A stretch of 30,199 nt of DNA from Linderina pennispora (lineage: Eukaryota > Kickxellomycota > Kickxellomycetes > Kickxellales > Kickxellaceae). Shown here one piece after another: positions 10,701 through 19,776 of the stretch. Location: positions 1 through 30,199 of the forward strand of contig NW_024468366.1 in the NCBI RefSeq assembly GCF_002104995.1, in the 5' to 3' direction. The translations under genes and the position numbers were made by a program. The notes beneath the pieces were generated by a model that was not told the origin of the DNA, made no database searches, and saw only the letters and a program-made list of their open reading frames with translations. Numbering within the stretch: position 1 is the first letter of the stretch; each line of letters opens with the position of its first letter.

Positions 10701-11989
10701 CGATTCGCATACATGGCGTTGAGGGGCATTTCACAGGGCTCTATGCTGACAGGACTGATGAGCACATTCGCCTGGAACGGCCAAACAGCTACTTGAGATC
10801 TCTTTCGACAACAATTGAGAGAGTCATTGACGTTGCTACAAGTGCTGCTACCACCTTTGTATTGGTTGTGCAGTCGCAGTTCACTGACTATAAACTAACA
10901 TCGAGTGAGCTCAAGGCGCTTGAGTCACTAGTCAGTAACATGACTTCAGACTTGTCAAATCTGGTAGCGCTTCGCACATACTTAGCCGACATGCTCGAGA
11001 AGGTTAGCAAACTACGCGCATTTGCCAATACCGACCCTGAGAAAGCATGGGAGGAGGACGGCTTACAGGCGCCGCCAAGCTGGCCCTCACATGGCGAAAT
11101 CGAGTTCCGTAACTACAGCATGCGCTACACACCGGATCACGACCTAGCACTGAAGGACATCTCGTTCACGATCAAGAGCGGCGAGCGCATTGGCATCGTG
11201 GGCCGCACCGGTGCAGGAAAATCCTCGCTGACACGCGCACTGTTCCGGCTGGTTGAAGGCGAAGGCGGGTCGATTCTGATCGACGGCATCGATATCGCGA
11301 CTCTGCGTGCTGACAGTCTGCGTCCGAATATTACAATCATCCCGCAGGATTCGACCCTCTTCGATGATTCTGTCAGGGCAAACCTTGACCCGCTGAAGCA
11401 GTTTTCGATTGAGGACATGTGGGCTGCGCTTATCAAGGCAAATATGGACGGCGTGATCAACTCCAAGAATATGCACGACAAAAATGCGGATGATAACGAT
11501 GATAGCGACTGGTACATTGGGGAGACGAAGTGGCAGAGAGAGAAGCGGCGCAAGTCTAACTGGCTTATGCGCACATTCTTGTGGCTTTGCCTTGAAAAGA
11601 AGCCATCACCCAAGGATTCTTCAGCTCTTGACGACTGGGGACTATCCTACTGGGTTGGCGGTGAGGCGCTGACTTCAGGACAGCGACAGCTTTTCAGTCT
11701 GGCCCGTGCACTGATGCGCAAACGCAAGATCCTGGTTCTTGACGAGGCAACGGCAGACGTTGACCTCAAGACAGACAGGATTATGCACGACGTCATCCAC
11801 AAGGAGTTTGCCGGCTGTACGGTCCTGACCATCGCGCATCGCCTTGAAACTGTCATGAACAGCGACCGCATCATCGTCATGGATCATGGTAGCGTCGCTG
11901 AGTTCGACACCCCTGCAAATCTTCTGGCCAAGGGCGGGCTGTTTGCTGAGCTAGTCAAGTCCAACAACTTTGGCGATGTATATAATTAA
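7718..11989 (+). CDS. ABCC (MRP-type) ABC transporter
   Basis: Full-length ABCC exporter, 1423 aa, expected to move conjugated or amphipathic compounds across the vacuolar or plasma membrane using ATP. An N-terminal hydrophobic part (about 1-135) resembles a reduced TMD0. Then come TMD1, NBD1 (Walker A G554-T561, signature ISGGQ 644-648, Walker B YILDD with Asp668/Asp669), an acidic linker (about 725-790), TMD2 and NBD2 (Walker A GRTGAGKS 1162-1169, signature LTSGQ 1318-1322, LDE Asp1342-Glu1343, H-loop His1374). NBD1 is degenerate as usual in ABCC: Asp replaces the catalytic Glu and no H-loop His is evident; its Walker A reads GSVASGKT. NBD2 has a charged insertion of about 65-75 residues between Q-loop and signature (about 1245-1313). 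Single exon; ATG 7718 is the first in frame. Substrate cannot be told from sequence. Confidence 0.93.
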   Translation: MLLFEEHLPLAVHLYALGTLGVLWARDAPHRKHHLDSPLALCVHALLVVVAVQAIPGWFGAVHQVSVAMLPALARYIDGQLGFRLVNLVGLQALFQASGTPLSLQATGSLLHLCLLAADLDAQGWHDLHSVVRSALYTKEIALSRLGHIRELTIDDFWALPERLRLQTAHQEFKYDQNETLFIFRAIVRMMWRPYLPLLAVQSLFRISEVMQSVIFTKALQCMEESSNRAWYWPYLYLLTTLVLQLVNTQSSRISQLLAEEAHRASRAVVFELVRVPLVTAGKHGETSFYLTWLVDDLIRQLEFIVLEVPSIATATFTLWLTYQAIGGISFIPIAVTLVLSLLTWAIGQLQQWCGRPYYGGWIEQVDSSEIYRNIKMIKFNSWEQRYLDPALATNRDSDRLGSSAISKRYRRVAYLALKVIVNVNDILQSISSQLAVFFTVQLHIQSGRTLSSMELLQVADQISQTNNNMESVISELRSLSGAITTNIQIEGCLRTEPTNGVPVHPATSAVGSSIEMKDCTFTYQSLESTVKEKNVLERVSLKIGSGELVSVKGSVASGKTALLHAMCGEVRMRSGAASVCGRIGYLEQSPYIMNSTLRDNVLFGHDFDEAFYWRVMKACALMEDIEQWPDRDMTLIGERGINISGGQKARLALARAVYTRADIYILDDPLSAVDAQVKRHLIDHVLLNTGLLGNKLRVVSMNSNHLDAFADQSITVDEGQITVEIQEHPRVHTIAEQSEPDQNPEPEDDTMSVSSVSTLISNGSAPLVTDNAQDTQPAKTDDARKNINWGNLKYVVDTLGLPVLALLLFSAVFYPIVDHIAEGYKLDALNENSKSVDSEAINTYLWVQVLSASVDNFVRKVEAWIWHLLVDTHVKGRVVGMFARSLIYAPISLFDSTNKHEIDFVLRTCKNNIAGAIPSLTKNCISVLLEVSLSVYRVSYKAPLLLVIAPAMVFVMSYAAKLVGPAISSLLNVMESITIGISSIEDVISDSTRTIRIHGVEGHFTGLYADRTDEHIRLERPNSYLRSLSTTIERVIDVATSAATTFVLVVQSQFTDYKLTSSELKALESLVSNMTSDLSNLVALRTYLADMLEKVSKLRAFANTDPEKAWEEDGLQAPPSWPSHGEIEFRNYSMRYTPDHDLALKDISFTIKSGERIGIVGRTGAGKSSLTRALFRLVEGEGGSILIDGIDIATLRADSLRPNITIIPQDSTLFDDSVRANLDPLKQFSIEDMWAALIKANMDGVINSKNMHDKNADDNDDSDWYIGETKWQREKRRKSNWLMRTFLWLCLEKKPSPKDSSALDDWGLSYWVGGEALTSGQRQLFSLARALMRKRKILVLDEATADVDLKTDRIMHDVIHKEFAGCTVLTIAHRLETVMNSDRIIVMDHGSVAEFDTPANLLAKGGLFAELVKSNNFGDVYN

Positions 11990-12566
11990 TTAGAAATCAG
12001 CAACACAGACTATCTATGCTGCATATCTAGAATGTATCTCATAGGACTACTTGAATGTCTTGAGCCCCGAAGCTCTCGCAGCATCAGCGCTGGGAGCCTC
12101 TTAGCATGCTTCCATCCATGTCAGAGATATGGAGGTTTTCCATTCCCACATCCAGTATATAGGCATCGAACTCTTCAGCAAATGATCTCATACTCGAAAA
12201 GAGAAGGTGAAAAATCTTGCTGAGCATCGACGACAGCACGCAAAGTCGAGATCTCTGGGCAGCGTCTGGTACTGGCCACGCAAGCGATCGCCGGCGGCCA
12301 GCAGCCGGAACTGCTTCAAGTCAACAATGTAGAGGGCTGAGATGTGGTACGTTTTGTCCTTCAGATGGTCCTTCCACCAGCCTTGCTTCCAGGAGCGGTA
12401 CCCTTCGATCTCCTTGCGGTCATCGCAGAGCAACAATAGCTGAGAGAATAATCGCTGTTGGCCATAATACCTGCAAAGCGGATTTAAGGATGCCCACAAG
12501 AGATGCCGGGTCAGAAATTGCTGTTTCTTGACCCTCGCTTTATGGTACTTCACACTAATACTAGCA
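11990..12566. other. Intergenic holding a UGGT relic
   Basis: Spacer between the ABC transporter stop and the SWD2 ATG. Apart from the glucosyltransferase relic on the minus strand (12246-12433) nothing is supported. The last about 50 bp should contain the SWD2 promoter and leader. Confidence 0.5.
12246..12433 (-). pseudogene. Relic of UDP-glucose:glycoprotein glucosyltransferase catalytic domain
   Basis: About 62 codons on the minus strand encode CDDRKEIEGYRSWKQG, then KDHLKDKTYHISALYIVDL and RLLAAGDRLRGQYQTL. This is the conserved core of the UGGT/Kre5 C-terminal glucosyltransferase domain (GT24), which reglucosylates misfolded glycoproteins in the ER. Neither the residues before CDDRKE nor those after the match continue the family pattern in any frame I read, and no start or splice site can be assigned. 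A whole UGGT is about 1,500 aa, so this is a short surviving piece. It faces the 3' end of the ABC gene and overlaps no other gene. Confidence 0.78.
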
Positions 12567-13571
12567 ATGGACGCTGTCATAGACGTTTTGCGCGCTGACC
12601 CATACAAGGGGGTCTTAAGCCCAGCGGCGCTGCGCAACTTTAGCATCACCAAGCAGTTCCGCGATAACCGCAGCACAATCATGTCCTTGGATTTCGACAG
12701 CAAAGGCACACGTTTAATAACAACCAGCAAGGACGAGAGCCTGCATATATATGACACAGATGCGGGCGTGCGGCGACAGGTTTTGTATAGCAAAAAATAC
12801 GGCTGCAATTTAGCCCGATTCACAAGGCACGCGGGCAGTATCGTGTACGCGTCGACAAAGGTCAACGACGAGATCCGGTACATGTCATTGGAGACGAACC
12901 AGTATATTCGCTACTTTGCGGGCCATGCATCAAACGTCATCAGCATGTCTCTGTGCAGCACAAACAGTCTCGTGTCGGGCGACGTCGACGGATGCGTGTA
13001 TCTGTGGGACTTGAATGTCCCAAAGCCCGTTGGCTCACTAAACGTGCAGGCACGTGCAGTGGTGGATTGCGACGGGCACGGGCTCACTGTGGCTGCTGTT
13101 AACGGGGAGTCGGGCGAGCTCAGCTTGTTTGACGTACGACAGCTGGGAAAGGGTGCATTTGGTTCGGCCCGACTGGACATATATGGACAGCAAATCGACA
13201 GCCTGCAGGTTATGCCGCCATCAGGCGACCGGCTAATAGTGACTATGGACGATGGCTCACATAGCATTGTCGATGCCTTCTCACTGCGGCCAATGTTGCG
13301 TCTCAATGCACCTCGGTCTAGTGCAAAGCAGCCGGTGCAGCAAAGGTGCACTGTGACGCCAGATGGCAATGCGGTGATTGCTGGGTGTGCCGACGGCAGT
13401 ATTGTGATGTGGGAGATAGCAGGGATGGAGGAGCGCGGTGGGTCGGCGGATGTTTCGTGCGTGTGGGGCGGGCTTCATGATGACGGCGCTGTCAATGTGT
13501 GTGCTTTCAACCCACATTTAATGATGTGTGCGACTGCTTCAGAATCGCTAGCGTTCTGGACGGTCAGGTGA
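12567..13571 (+). CDS. SWD2: Swd2/WDR82 WD40 subunit of COMPASS and CPF
   Basis: WD40 beta-propeller, 334 aa, orthologous to Swd2/WDR82, a nuclear subunit of the Set1/COMPASS H3K4 methyltransferase and of the cleavage and polyadenylation factor. Family signatures are clear: LDFDSKGTRLITTSKDESLHI-type first repeat, LYSKKYGC (73-80), NQYIRYFAGH (111-120) with ISMSL, then GDVDGCVYLWDL and a final AGCADGSIVMWEI repeat. ATG 12567 was chosen because the upstream in-frame ATG at 12528 would add 13 hydrophobic residues not seen in the family, and the Swd2 fold begins a few residues after 12567. Single exon. TAF12 follows on the same strand after 161 bp with its own AT-rich leader. Confidence 0.93.
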   Translation: MDAVIDVLRADPYKGVLSPAALRNFSITKQFRDNRSTIMSLDFDSKGTRLITTSKDESLHIYDTDAGVRRQVLYSKKYGCNLARFTRHAGSIVYASTKVNDEIRYMSLETNQYIRYFAGHASNVISMSLCSTNSLVSGDVDGCVYLWDLNVPKPVGSLNVQARAVVDCDGHGLTVAAVNGESGELSLFDVRQLGKGAFGSARLDIYGQQIDSLQVMPPSGDRLIVTMDDGSHSIVDAFSLRPMLRLNAPRSSAKQPVQQRCTVTPDGNAVIAGCADGSIVMWEIAGMEERGGSADVSCVWGGLHDDGAVNVCAFNPHLMMCATASESLAFWTVR

Positions 13572-13732
13572 TTGAGCTAGTGATTTCGCATAACCATGCA
13601 AACCAGCATTGAAGCTATATACTCTACATGGTGCTTTTTCTTCAATTTTCTTTTTTGGCGCAAATTATTCTAATTCATATTATCCGTTTCTCTATTCAAC
13701 ACGAGCAAGTACGGCTTATAAGCAAGAGAACC

Positions 13733-14857
13733 ATGGCAGGCGGATCATCAAACAAGCTGGCACTTCCAGGCCAGAACGCATCAGCAAGCACAGAAAAAGG
13801 CAAAACCAAGGAGTCGCCGGCATCCAAGGCCGCCAAGGATCCTGCACCAAGCAGCGGGATTGTGCTCAGCCCAGCAATGGTCGAGCAAATGCATGCAATT
13901 ATCCAAAACCACACTGCGCTGAAGAAAGAAGCGGACAACAACGTGCCGTTCACCAGCCATATGATCGGGCTTATTGAGATTCCAGCCGAGTTCCGCAGCA
14001 ATATCGCCGACAGCTCGGCAGCCACATCATACATCAACAGCGAGAACGGAAAGGTGCGCGCGCATCTGCAGGCAATCAAACCGATTCGTGATGCTACCAA
14101 CGATCCCGATGCGAAGCGCCGGCTGACCCAGGAGGTGGAGAACATGGAAGCGCACATTTCGAAGGTGAACAACTTTATGCGGATGTCGTTCCAGGCAGCC
14201 ATGTCTGGAAACAACACACCGGGGCTGAGGGTTGCGCTGGGCCAGAATGACCAGTCGCAGCGGCCGGGGTCAAGTAGCGAGACTCCAGCAAAATCAGTGG
14301 CCAACAAGCCATTGAAGCCAGCCACTAGCGCAACCGCTCCTGCCAGCACACCGACACTCGTGGCGCGGTCTTCTGCGGCTCCGTCACCGGCGCCCGTGGC
14401 TCCATCGCCGGCAGTTGTACCTCAGAATCCGAATACAACGCACGTGCCACTGTCGAGTGCGCTGGCACATGTTGCGACCCAGAGCATGCGGCAGGCAGGG
14501 CCGGTGGATCTGGATGGCGGGTCGCGGATTCTGTCGAAGCGCAAGATCCAGGAGTTGGTGGGCGAGATTGACCCGACCGAGCGGCTGGAGCCGGAGGTTG
14601 AGGATATTCTGTGCGATATTGCGGATGAGTTCATTGAGTCTGTAACGGCGTTTGCGTGCCAGCTGGCCAAACACCGCAAGGCTGATACACTGGAGGCCAA
14701 GGACCTGCAGCTGCATCTGGAGCGTAACTGGAACATCCGCATTCCTGGATTTGCTGCCGAGGAGATCCGGTCGGTGCGCAAGACAACGGTTCCGAGCAAC
14801 CACCAGGAGCGACTGAACGCGATTACCAACACAAAGAATCTGGCAAAGTTTAACTGA
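13733..14857 (+). CDS. TAF12: TAF12, histone-fold subunit of TFIID and SAGA
   Basis: 374 aa. The C-terminal histone fold (about 266-342) is unmistakable: [20 protein letters not shown], then [33 protein letters not shown] and [14 protein letters not shown]12 pairs with TAF4 in TFIID and Ada1 in SAGA. The N-terminal part (1-160) is a fungal-type helical region with a [11 protein letters not shown] segment; residues about 185-255 are a Pro/Ala/Ser-rich linker. ATG 13733 is preferred over in-frame 13628, which would add a hydrophobic leader out of place in a nuclear protein. Its stop lies 19 bp from the stop of the convergent mitochondrial polymerase gene, so the 3' UTRs probably overlap. Confidence 0.95.
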   Translation: MAGGSSNKLALPGQNASASTEKGKTKESPASKAAKDPAPSSGIVLSPAMVEQMHAIIQNHTALKKEADNNVPFTSHMIGLIEIPAEFRSNIADSSAATSYINSENGKVRAHLQAIKPIRDATNDPDAKRRLTQEVENMEAHISKVNNFMRMSFQAAMSGNNTPGLRVALGQNDQSQRPGSSSETPAKSVANKPLKPATSATAPASTPTLVARSSAAPSPAPVAPSPAVVPQNPNTTHVPLSSALAHVATQSMRQAGPVDLDGGSRILSKRKIQELVGEIDPTERLEPEVEDILCDIADEFIESVTAFACQLAKHRKADTLEAKDLQLHLERNWNIRIPGFAAEEIRSVRKTTVPSNHQERLNAITNTKNLAKFN

Positions 14858-14876
14858 ATACAAATTTCGAAAGCCG

Positions 14877-17800
14877 CTATTTGGCCTTCCGAGCGATCCG
14901 GCGGACCTCAGTAACGCCGGTGCGCTTGGACCGAGTAGTTCGCGAACCGCTTGACGAGTTGCGCATGGCGTGGACCAGCTCAGCTACTTCAGCATTGCCA
15001 TTGAGCATCTGTGCTGTGAGCCAGACGCTGTCGGGCGCCTTGGAGATCCAAGGCACAGAGTCGGCCATGGGTGCACGCAACCTCCTGGACTGGCGCTTCG
15101 GCTTGTCCATGGCCTCACCGATGGTCTCGGTGTCACGCGGCGGCGGCAGGTCATGTGCTGGCTCCATTGGCAGCTCCAGCGGGACCGGGTCCGTCTTGGC
15201 CAGCGCTTCGAGCTCCTTCGCACTGGGCAAGGGCATGGGCTGTGACAGGACACTGGGTTCTGCTGTGCTGTCTTTTGGAGTGTCTAGCTGGCCGCCGTTG
15301 GTCATATCCAGAATCTCGCTGATTCCAAGGCTCGTTCCTGGCGGGATGGGCGTTGGGTTGGTAGGCGTGATGCACTCCATATCGACTTCTTTGCGCAGCA
15401 CATGGTCAACGTCGATTGCCGAGAAGAACGCAACACTCTGCGGCAAGTCCTCAATGCCTAGCCGGTAGCTGAACAGGCAACGCACCCACAGATTCGCAAT
15501 CTGCAGTGCTAGTGCTGCTCTGGCCTTGTCCCGATCGGCCACCAGATACCGGATCTCGTCGTGCACTGAGATCATGAATCGCATGTCAATTGAATGGCGA
15601 CGTGCCAAGTATGACACGGCAACTAGCAGCAGGTGCAGGTAGTCGACGCCGGAGCTCTGCACAACCCAGTTGACCCGCGAAGTCATGAACCGGTCACCGG
15701 TGACCTCCTTGCGCAGGGCGTCAGTGATACCACAGCCCAGCACGGGCGTGCGTGGGTCATCCGACGTTGCAATGGATTCAAGCGCATTGAACATGTAGCT
15801 CTCGGTACCGCCATGCCAGAACGGCGTTCCAAAATACGCCTTGTTGCGCATACTTGTTCCCTTCGTGGCAGCATACAGCTGGTCAGCCTTCTGGCGAGCG
15901 ACCTCCTCGGTCATATCCGGGTTGAACTGCAGCAGCAACGATGTCGCATACTTTACGCCTGCACCGTAGATTCGCCCGTAGTTGAAGACCTTGGCGCTTC
16001 CACGGCCAATGCCCAGGATCCGTGCTGTGTTTGAATGCAGGTCAGTGCCAGCGGCCTTGGTCCCCTGCAGTGTCATCCACCCGAACGCCGTGCCGCCGTG
16101 CATGCGGAACTGCGAGTCGCCGATGAGCGCCGAGATCCACAGCTCCTCTGAATCGACATCGGCACCTACAAAGCTGTATCCGGGTGGACTGCGGATCATT
16201 GATTTGAGCTCGGACCCGATCCGGTTCTTCTTGGCGTTGCTCGCCGTCATCCACGTCGACTCGACACCACGCCTGGTAATCGTGCCCATGGCCACGACCA
16301 TCGGCAGGATCACGCCTAGAGTGTTGTCGGGGGTGCTGGGCAGGCCAAGCTGCAGAGGCTGGGAGGTGAGCGCATCCTGGGCGTCGTTGTCCCAGGTGAC
16401 AAACTGCGACTTGATGCGCTCGCGCGCTGATGTCCAGTACGAACTCATTGCATTCATCTCCATTGCCTCCTTGGCCATGGCATAGGTTGAGGTCAGTGTG
16501 CCGTCGTCAATTGCGGTCTGGTAGCCTTTAGCCAGTGGGTTGCCGCAGTTTGCTGATTCGCCGTCCTTGTGCGGCACCTTGAAATACACAAACTTGCCAT
16601 TGTCTGTGGCAGGAATCGGCTCGTAGTTTTCGTTCTCGGGGTCCACTGGAAACTCCAGGGGCCGCATGTTGATGAATGCTGGCAGGTCCAGATGTGACTC
16701 TGCCGAGCTTGGATACTGCAGTTCGAGCATACACGCATCGTAGTGGTCCTGTGGCACACGGAAAGTCCATCCATGCATGGCCGAATGGTACAGTGGATGC
16801 CCGATCCATTTGAGCTTCAGCAAATACGGAGCAACGCGGGACCGGACCGTCACATGCACGCGCTTTTCTTTGCGGTCCCAGATCTCGCGGTACCACTTTG
16901 GGTATCCCGGCAGCACTTGCTTTGTATACGGCCGTGGCTCGCCGTTTTTTGCATACGATCCGTCTTTCTTAAACTTTGGCTTTGTGTACTTTTGCGGTTC
17001 GACGGTCCAGTCCAAATTCTTGAGCCACGGGTCCTGCATCGGGTCCTTGACCGCCAGTGCCTCCTCGGCCAGGTTGCGAAGCTTCTCCTCGACCTCGGTC
17101 GACACCTGCTCAAACAGCCTCTCTGACCTTTGCACGTACTCTGTCCACGACTTGTCTACAGGCAAGTACCCCTCCGACATCATCAGCATGCCAGCGAACG
17201 ACACCGGGTGCGGGCATTTCTTCAGAAACGCCGGGAAGACCTTCAGGAACACGCGCAGCGTGATCTCGACGTCGCATGCACAGTAGTCCATCAGATCGTT
17301 GAACTGGCTGCGGATCTCTGCCAAGGTCCCGTCGACAAACACATTGCGGCGCCCCTTATCCATTGTAATTCCGCAGTAGTGCAATGCGACTTCCTTCAGG
17401 CTGTTGAGCGAGCTGACGTCAAAGAACTTGCCCGTGTCGGCATTCAGCTTCAGAAACTCCTCGTCCTGCTCCCTCTTCGCCTTTGAATACTTGACCCAGT
17501 GTAGCCGCTGCTGGTTGCATAGGCCGCCTGACGACACATGAAGAGACATGGTGTCCAGAAATGCTGTGGGTGGGCGCTTGATCTGGCGCTCCTCCTGGAT
17601 GCGCGCCCGGTCGTATCCGATATTGTGTCCTATGACGATCCGTGGGGTTTGGTTCGCGGGATCTTGGATCGGGATCAGATGGCGCGGGTGCGGCGACTCA
17701 CCCGTCAGGTACGGCGACACCCACCCGTACCATGCGTTCTCTGACACTGCCGTGGCCAGCACCGAGTATGGCGACTCTGGCACCAGCACCTCGACATCAA

Positions 17801-18275
17801 ACACCAGGCACTCATCGCCAGCATCAGGACAGGCCACCCTCCTCACTGACCCATCCCTGCCGTACCGCGTCCATCCGCTCTGAAACACCCACTGGCCGGG
17901 CAGCGGCCGCTCGGGCGCTTTGGGCCCGCCAGATTCGACAAAACTCCTGGCAATGCCGAGATACGGCTCTGCGACAAGCTTGCCGATATGCCGGAAATGA
18001 GTGTCAATGTCGTTGCCGATGAGGGCCGGCGGCGAAAAGTCGACCATGGCCACGGGCTCGGTCTCTTTGCCGTAGATGCTTTGTGACTTTAGGTGGTCGA
18101 CTGCGATCTTGATCTGCTCGGTTGTCGCCGCTGCGTACTTTTGCCGAGGAAACACGCCCTGTCGGAGCTTCGCCGCCAGCATTGGGATGTCCAGCTCGCT
18201 GTGCCGTGTGCTGACCCATCGCCGGAGGCGCCGTGTGTGTCGGAGCGTGGGCCGTAGCCGGAGTAGCTGTGACAT
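14877..18275 (-). CDS. MIP1: Mitochondrial DNA polymerase gamma (Mip1)
   Basis: Family A replicative DNA polymerase of mitochondria, 1132 aa, single exon. The N-terminus (MSQLLRLRPTLRHTRRLRR) is Arg-rich and lacks acids, fitting a matrix-targeting signal. Exonuclease motifs: Exo I FDVEV (Asp160, Glu162), Exo II GHNIGYDR (about 216-224), Exo III YCACDVE (about 332). Polymerase motifs: A VGADVDSEELW (Asp706), B with GSAKVFNYGRIYGAG (about 760-775), C ISVHDE (His905-Glu907). All catalytic residues are present, so both activities are expected. Residues after motif C form a tail of about 225; its last 120 or so are Pro-rich then basic, recalling the C-terminal extension of fungal Mip1. ATG 18275 is the first in frame. 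Tail to tail with TAF12; head to head with EMC2. Confidence 0.97.
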   Translation of the reverse strand: MSQLLRLRPTLRHTRRLRRWVSTRHSELDIPMLAAKLRQGVFPRQKYAAATTEQIKIAVDHLKSQSIYGKETEPVAMVDFSPPALIGNDIDTHFRHIGKLVAEPYLGIARSFVESGGPKAPERPLPGQWVFQSGWTRYGRDGSVRRVACPDAGDECLVFDVEVLVPESPYSVLATAVSENAWYGWVSPYLTGESPHPRHLIPIQDPANQTPRIVIGHNIGYDRARIQEERQIKRPPTAFLDTMSLHVSSGGLCNQQRLHWVKYSKAKREQDEEFLKLNADTGKFFDVSSLNSLKEVALHYCGITMDKGRRNVFVDGTLAEIRSQFNDLMDYCACDVEITLRVFLKVFPAFLKKCPHPVSFAGMLMMSEGYLPVDKSWTEYVQRSERLFEQVSTEVEEKLRNLAEEALAVKDPMQDPWLKNLDWTVEPQKYTKPKFKKDGSYAKNGEPRPYTKQVLPGYPKWYREIWDRKEKRVHVTVRSRVAPYLLKLKWIGHPLYHSAMHGWTFRVPQDHYDACMLELQYPSSAESHLDLPAFINMRPLEFPVDPENENYEPIPATDNGKFVYFKVPHKDGESANCGNPLAKGYQTAIDDGTLTSTYAMAKEAMEMNAMSSYWTSARERIKSQFVTWDNDAQDALTSQPLQLGLPSTPDNTLGVILPMVVAMGTITRRGVESTWMTASNAKKNRIGSELKSMIRSPPGYSFVGADVDSEELWISALIGDSQFRMHGGTAFGWMTLQGTKAAGTDLHSNTARILGIGRGSAKVFNYGRIYGAGVKYATSLLLQFNPDMTEEVARQKADQLYAATKGTSMRNKAYFGTPFWHGGTESYMFNALESIATSDDPRTPVLGCGITDALRKEVTGDRFMTSRVNWVVQSSGVDYLHLLLVAVSYLARRHSIDMRFMISVHDEIRYLVADRDKARAALALQIANLWVRCLFSYRLGIEDLPQSVAFFSAIDVDHVLRKEVDMECITPTNPTPIPPGTSLGISEILDMTNGGQLDTPKDSTAEPSVLSQPMPLPSAKELEALAKTDPVPLELPMEPAHDLPPPRDTETIGEAMDKPKRQSRRLRAPMADSVPWISKAPDSVWLTAQMLNGNAEVAELVHAMRNSSSGSRTTRSKRTGVTEVRRIARKAK

Positions 18276-18465
18276 TGAGAAATGCGAATTTGTGTGGAGC
18301 AAAGGAAAAAAAAAAAAGGTGCTATGATTATTGCCATCACGATTTTAAATCAGACACGCGTGCCCGCTGATGGCTGCTCCAGTCCCCCGCTTTTTCGCTT
18401 CCCGTTTGACTTTCTTTTTTTTTATTTATCTAGTTTTAATTTCTTCACACTTCAGTTTACACAGA
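18276..18465. promoter_or_regulatory. Divergent promoter shared by MIP1 and EMC2
   Basis: Only 190 bp separate the two start codons. It holds an A12-type run near 18307-18319 and a T-rich tract at about 18411-18445, typical nucleosome-poor elements. No clear TATA box is seen. Confidence 0.6.
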
Positions 18466-19393
18466 ATGAGCGCGGCTCTTGAACTTCTCGGCGAAATCAG
18501 ACAGTCCTCGGAGCGCCGTCCGTTTGAGGTCCTGAAGCTTGCCGAGCCCCTCTTGAACAAGGGCACCATCAGACAGGCCGGAGATGAGAGTACGTAGTTT
18601 ATATTTCCAAAATGCGCGGGCGCACAGCGAGATGAGGCAACTGCAACTAATCACAACTCTAGTCTGGCTGGTGTACGAGCAGGTGTTCCTGGCCGCCCTG
18701 GACGAAGGCCAGTTTGATCTGGCCAAGAGCATCCTGGACCAGCTCTACAGGCAGTTCCCGGGCTCGCAGCGCGTCAAGCGCCTGTACGGGCTGATCAACG
18801 AGGCCCTGAGCCACCCCGAGGAGGCCCAGCAGCTGTACAAGGAGATGCTGGCTGCCGACGAAACCAACGTGCTGGCGGCGAAGCGGCAGATCGCCATGCT
18901 CAAGGCGTCGGGCGACCACGCGCTGGCCATCGGCGAGCTCAACACGTACCTGGACACGCACTCGAACGACTTTGAGGCATGGCTTGAGCTTGCCCACCTG
19001 TACCTTGGGCAGCACATGTATGCGCAGGCTGCGTTCTGCCTCGAGGAGGTGATTCTGCAGCAGCCAGCCAACCACTATTTCCATCTAAAGTACGCCGAGC
19101 TGCTATACTCGATGGGCAGCCTGGACAAGGCGCTCAAGGAGTTTCTGCGCGTCACTGAGCTCTCGACCGACAACATCAGGGGGTTCTATGGCGTGAAGCT
19201 GTGCGCTGATCGGATTATCGGGGTCAACGCGGCCAGCAAGGGGAAGAAGCCGGCGAGTCTGAAGGTCGAGGGCGCGCCTCAGGGCCCGATGCTGGAGAGG
19301 CTAGCGCAGCTCGCCACTGAGCGTCTGGCGGCGGTCTACTCGAAGGCGCCCGAGGCGTGCAAAAAGACCAACGAGGAGTGGCTCAAGGCATAA
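18466..19393 (+). CDS. EMC2: EMC2, TPR subunit of the ER membrane protein complex
   Basis: 284 aa from two exons: 18466-18589 and 18663-19393. The 73-bp intron has donor GTACGT, branch-like ACTAATC and acceptor CTCTAG; splicing joins codon A|TC (Ile) and gives IWLVYEQVFLAALDEGQ, matching the family. EMC2 is the cytosolic scaffold of the EMC insertase for tail-anchored and multipass membrane proteins. Tetratricopeptide helices run through RQFPGSQRVKRLYG, LNTYLDTHSNDFEAWLELA, YAQAAFCLEEVILQQP and YAELLYSMGSLDKALKEFL. ATG 18466 is the only start that gives the family N-terminus; an in-frame ATG at 18370 lies in the T-rich promoter tract. Convergent with the phosphodiesterase gene 383 bp downstream. 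Confidence 0.93.
18590..18662 (+). other. Spliceosomal intron of EMC2
   Basis: 73 bp, GTACGT..CTCTAG, phase 1. The ACTAATC branch motif lies about 15 nt before the acceptor. Confidence 0.9.
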
Positions 19394-19776
19394 GCATCGC
19401 TTCACCTTTACACAAGACGACCCATGATGCGCACATCTCTACCATTTAAGACTGCAAGAGCGAGGTTATAAATAACGGGTCGACATGCTCAGCTGTTGGC
19501 CAATTAGCCGTAGATTGGCCTTGTTGTACAGCATGTAAACCGTGTGCTGGTCGGCCCAATATCAATGAAAACTGCGCTTCCTTCCCGCTACGTGACAAAT
19601 GACATCCTCTGCTCGGACTGCGTGCTGAGTTCGGCTGGCACGTCCACCGCTTGGTGGTGGGCGTCCTACTGCTAGCTGTACATGTAACTGAAATAATGTA
19701 ATCTGGAAACGAGGGCGGAAAAGATAAAGAAAGAAAGGAGTATTTTGGAAAGAGAGATATTTTAGGGGGGGTTGCT
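19394..19776. other. Intergenic between convergent EMC2 and receiver-PDE
   Basis: 3' flanks of two convergent genes. No coding or RNA gene recognised. Contains poly(A)-signal-like AATAATG/AAATAA stretches on both strands but nothing decisive. Confidence 0.45.
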
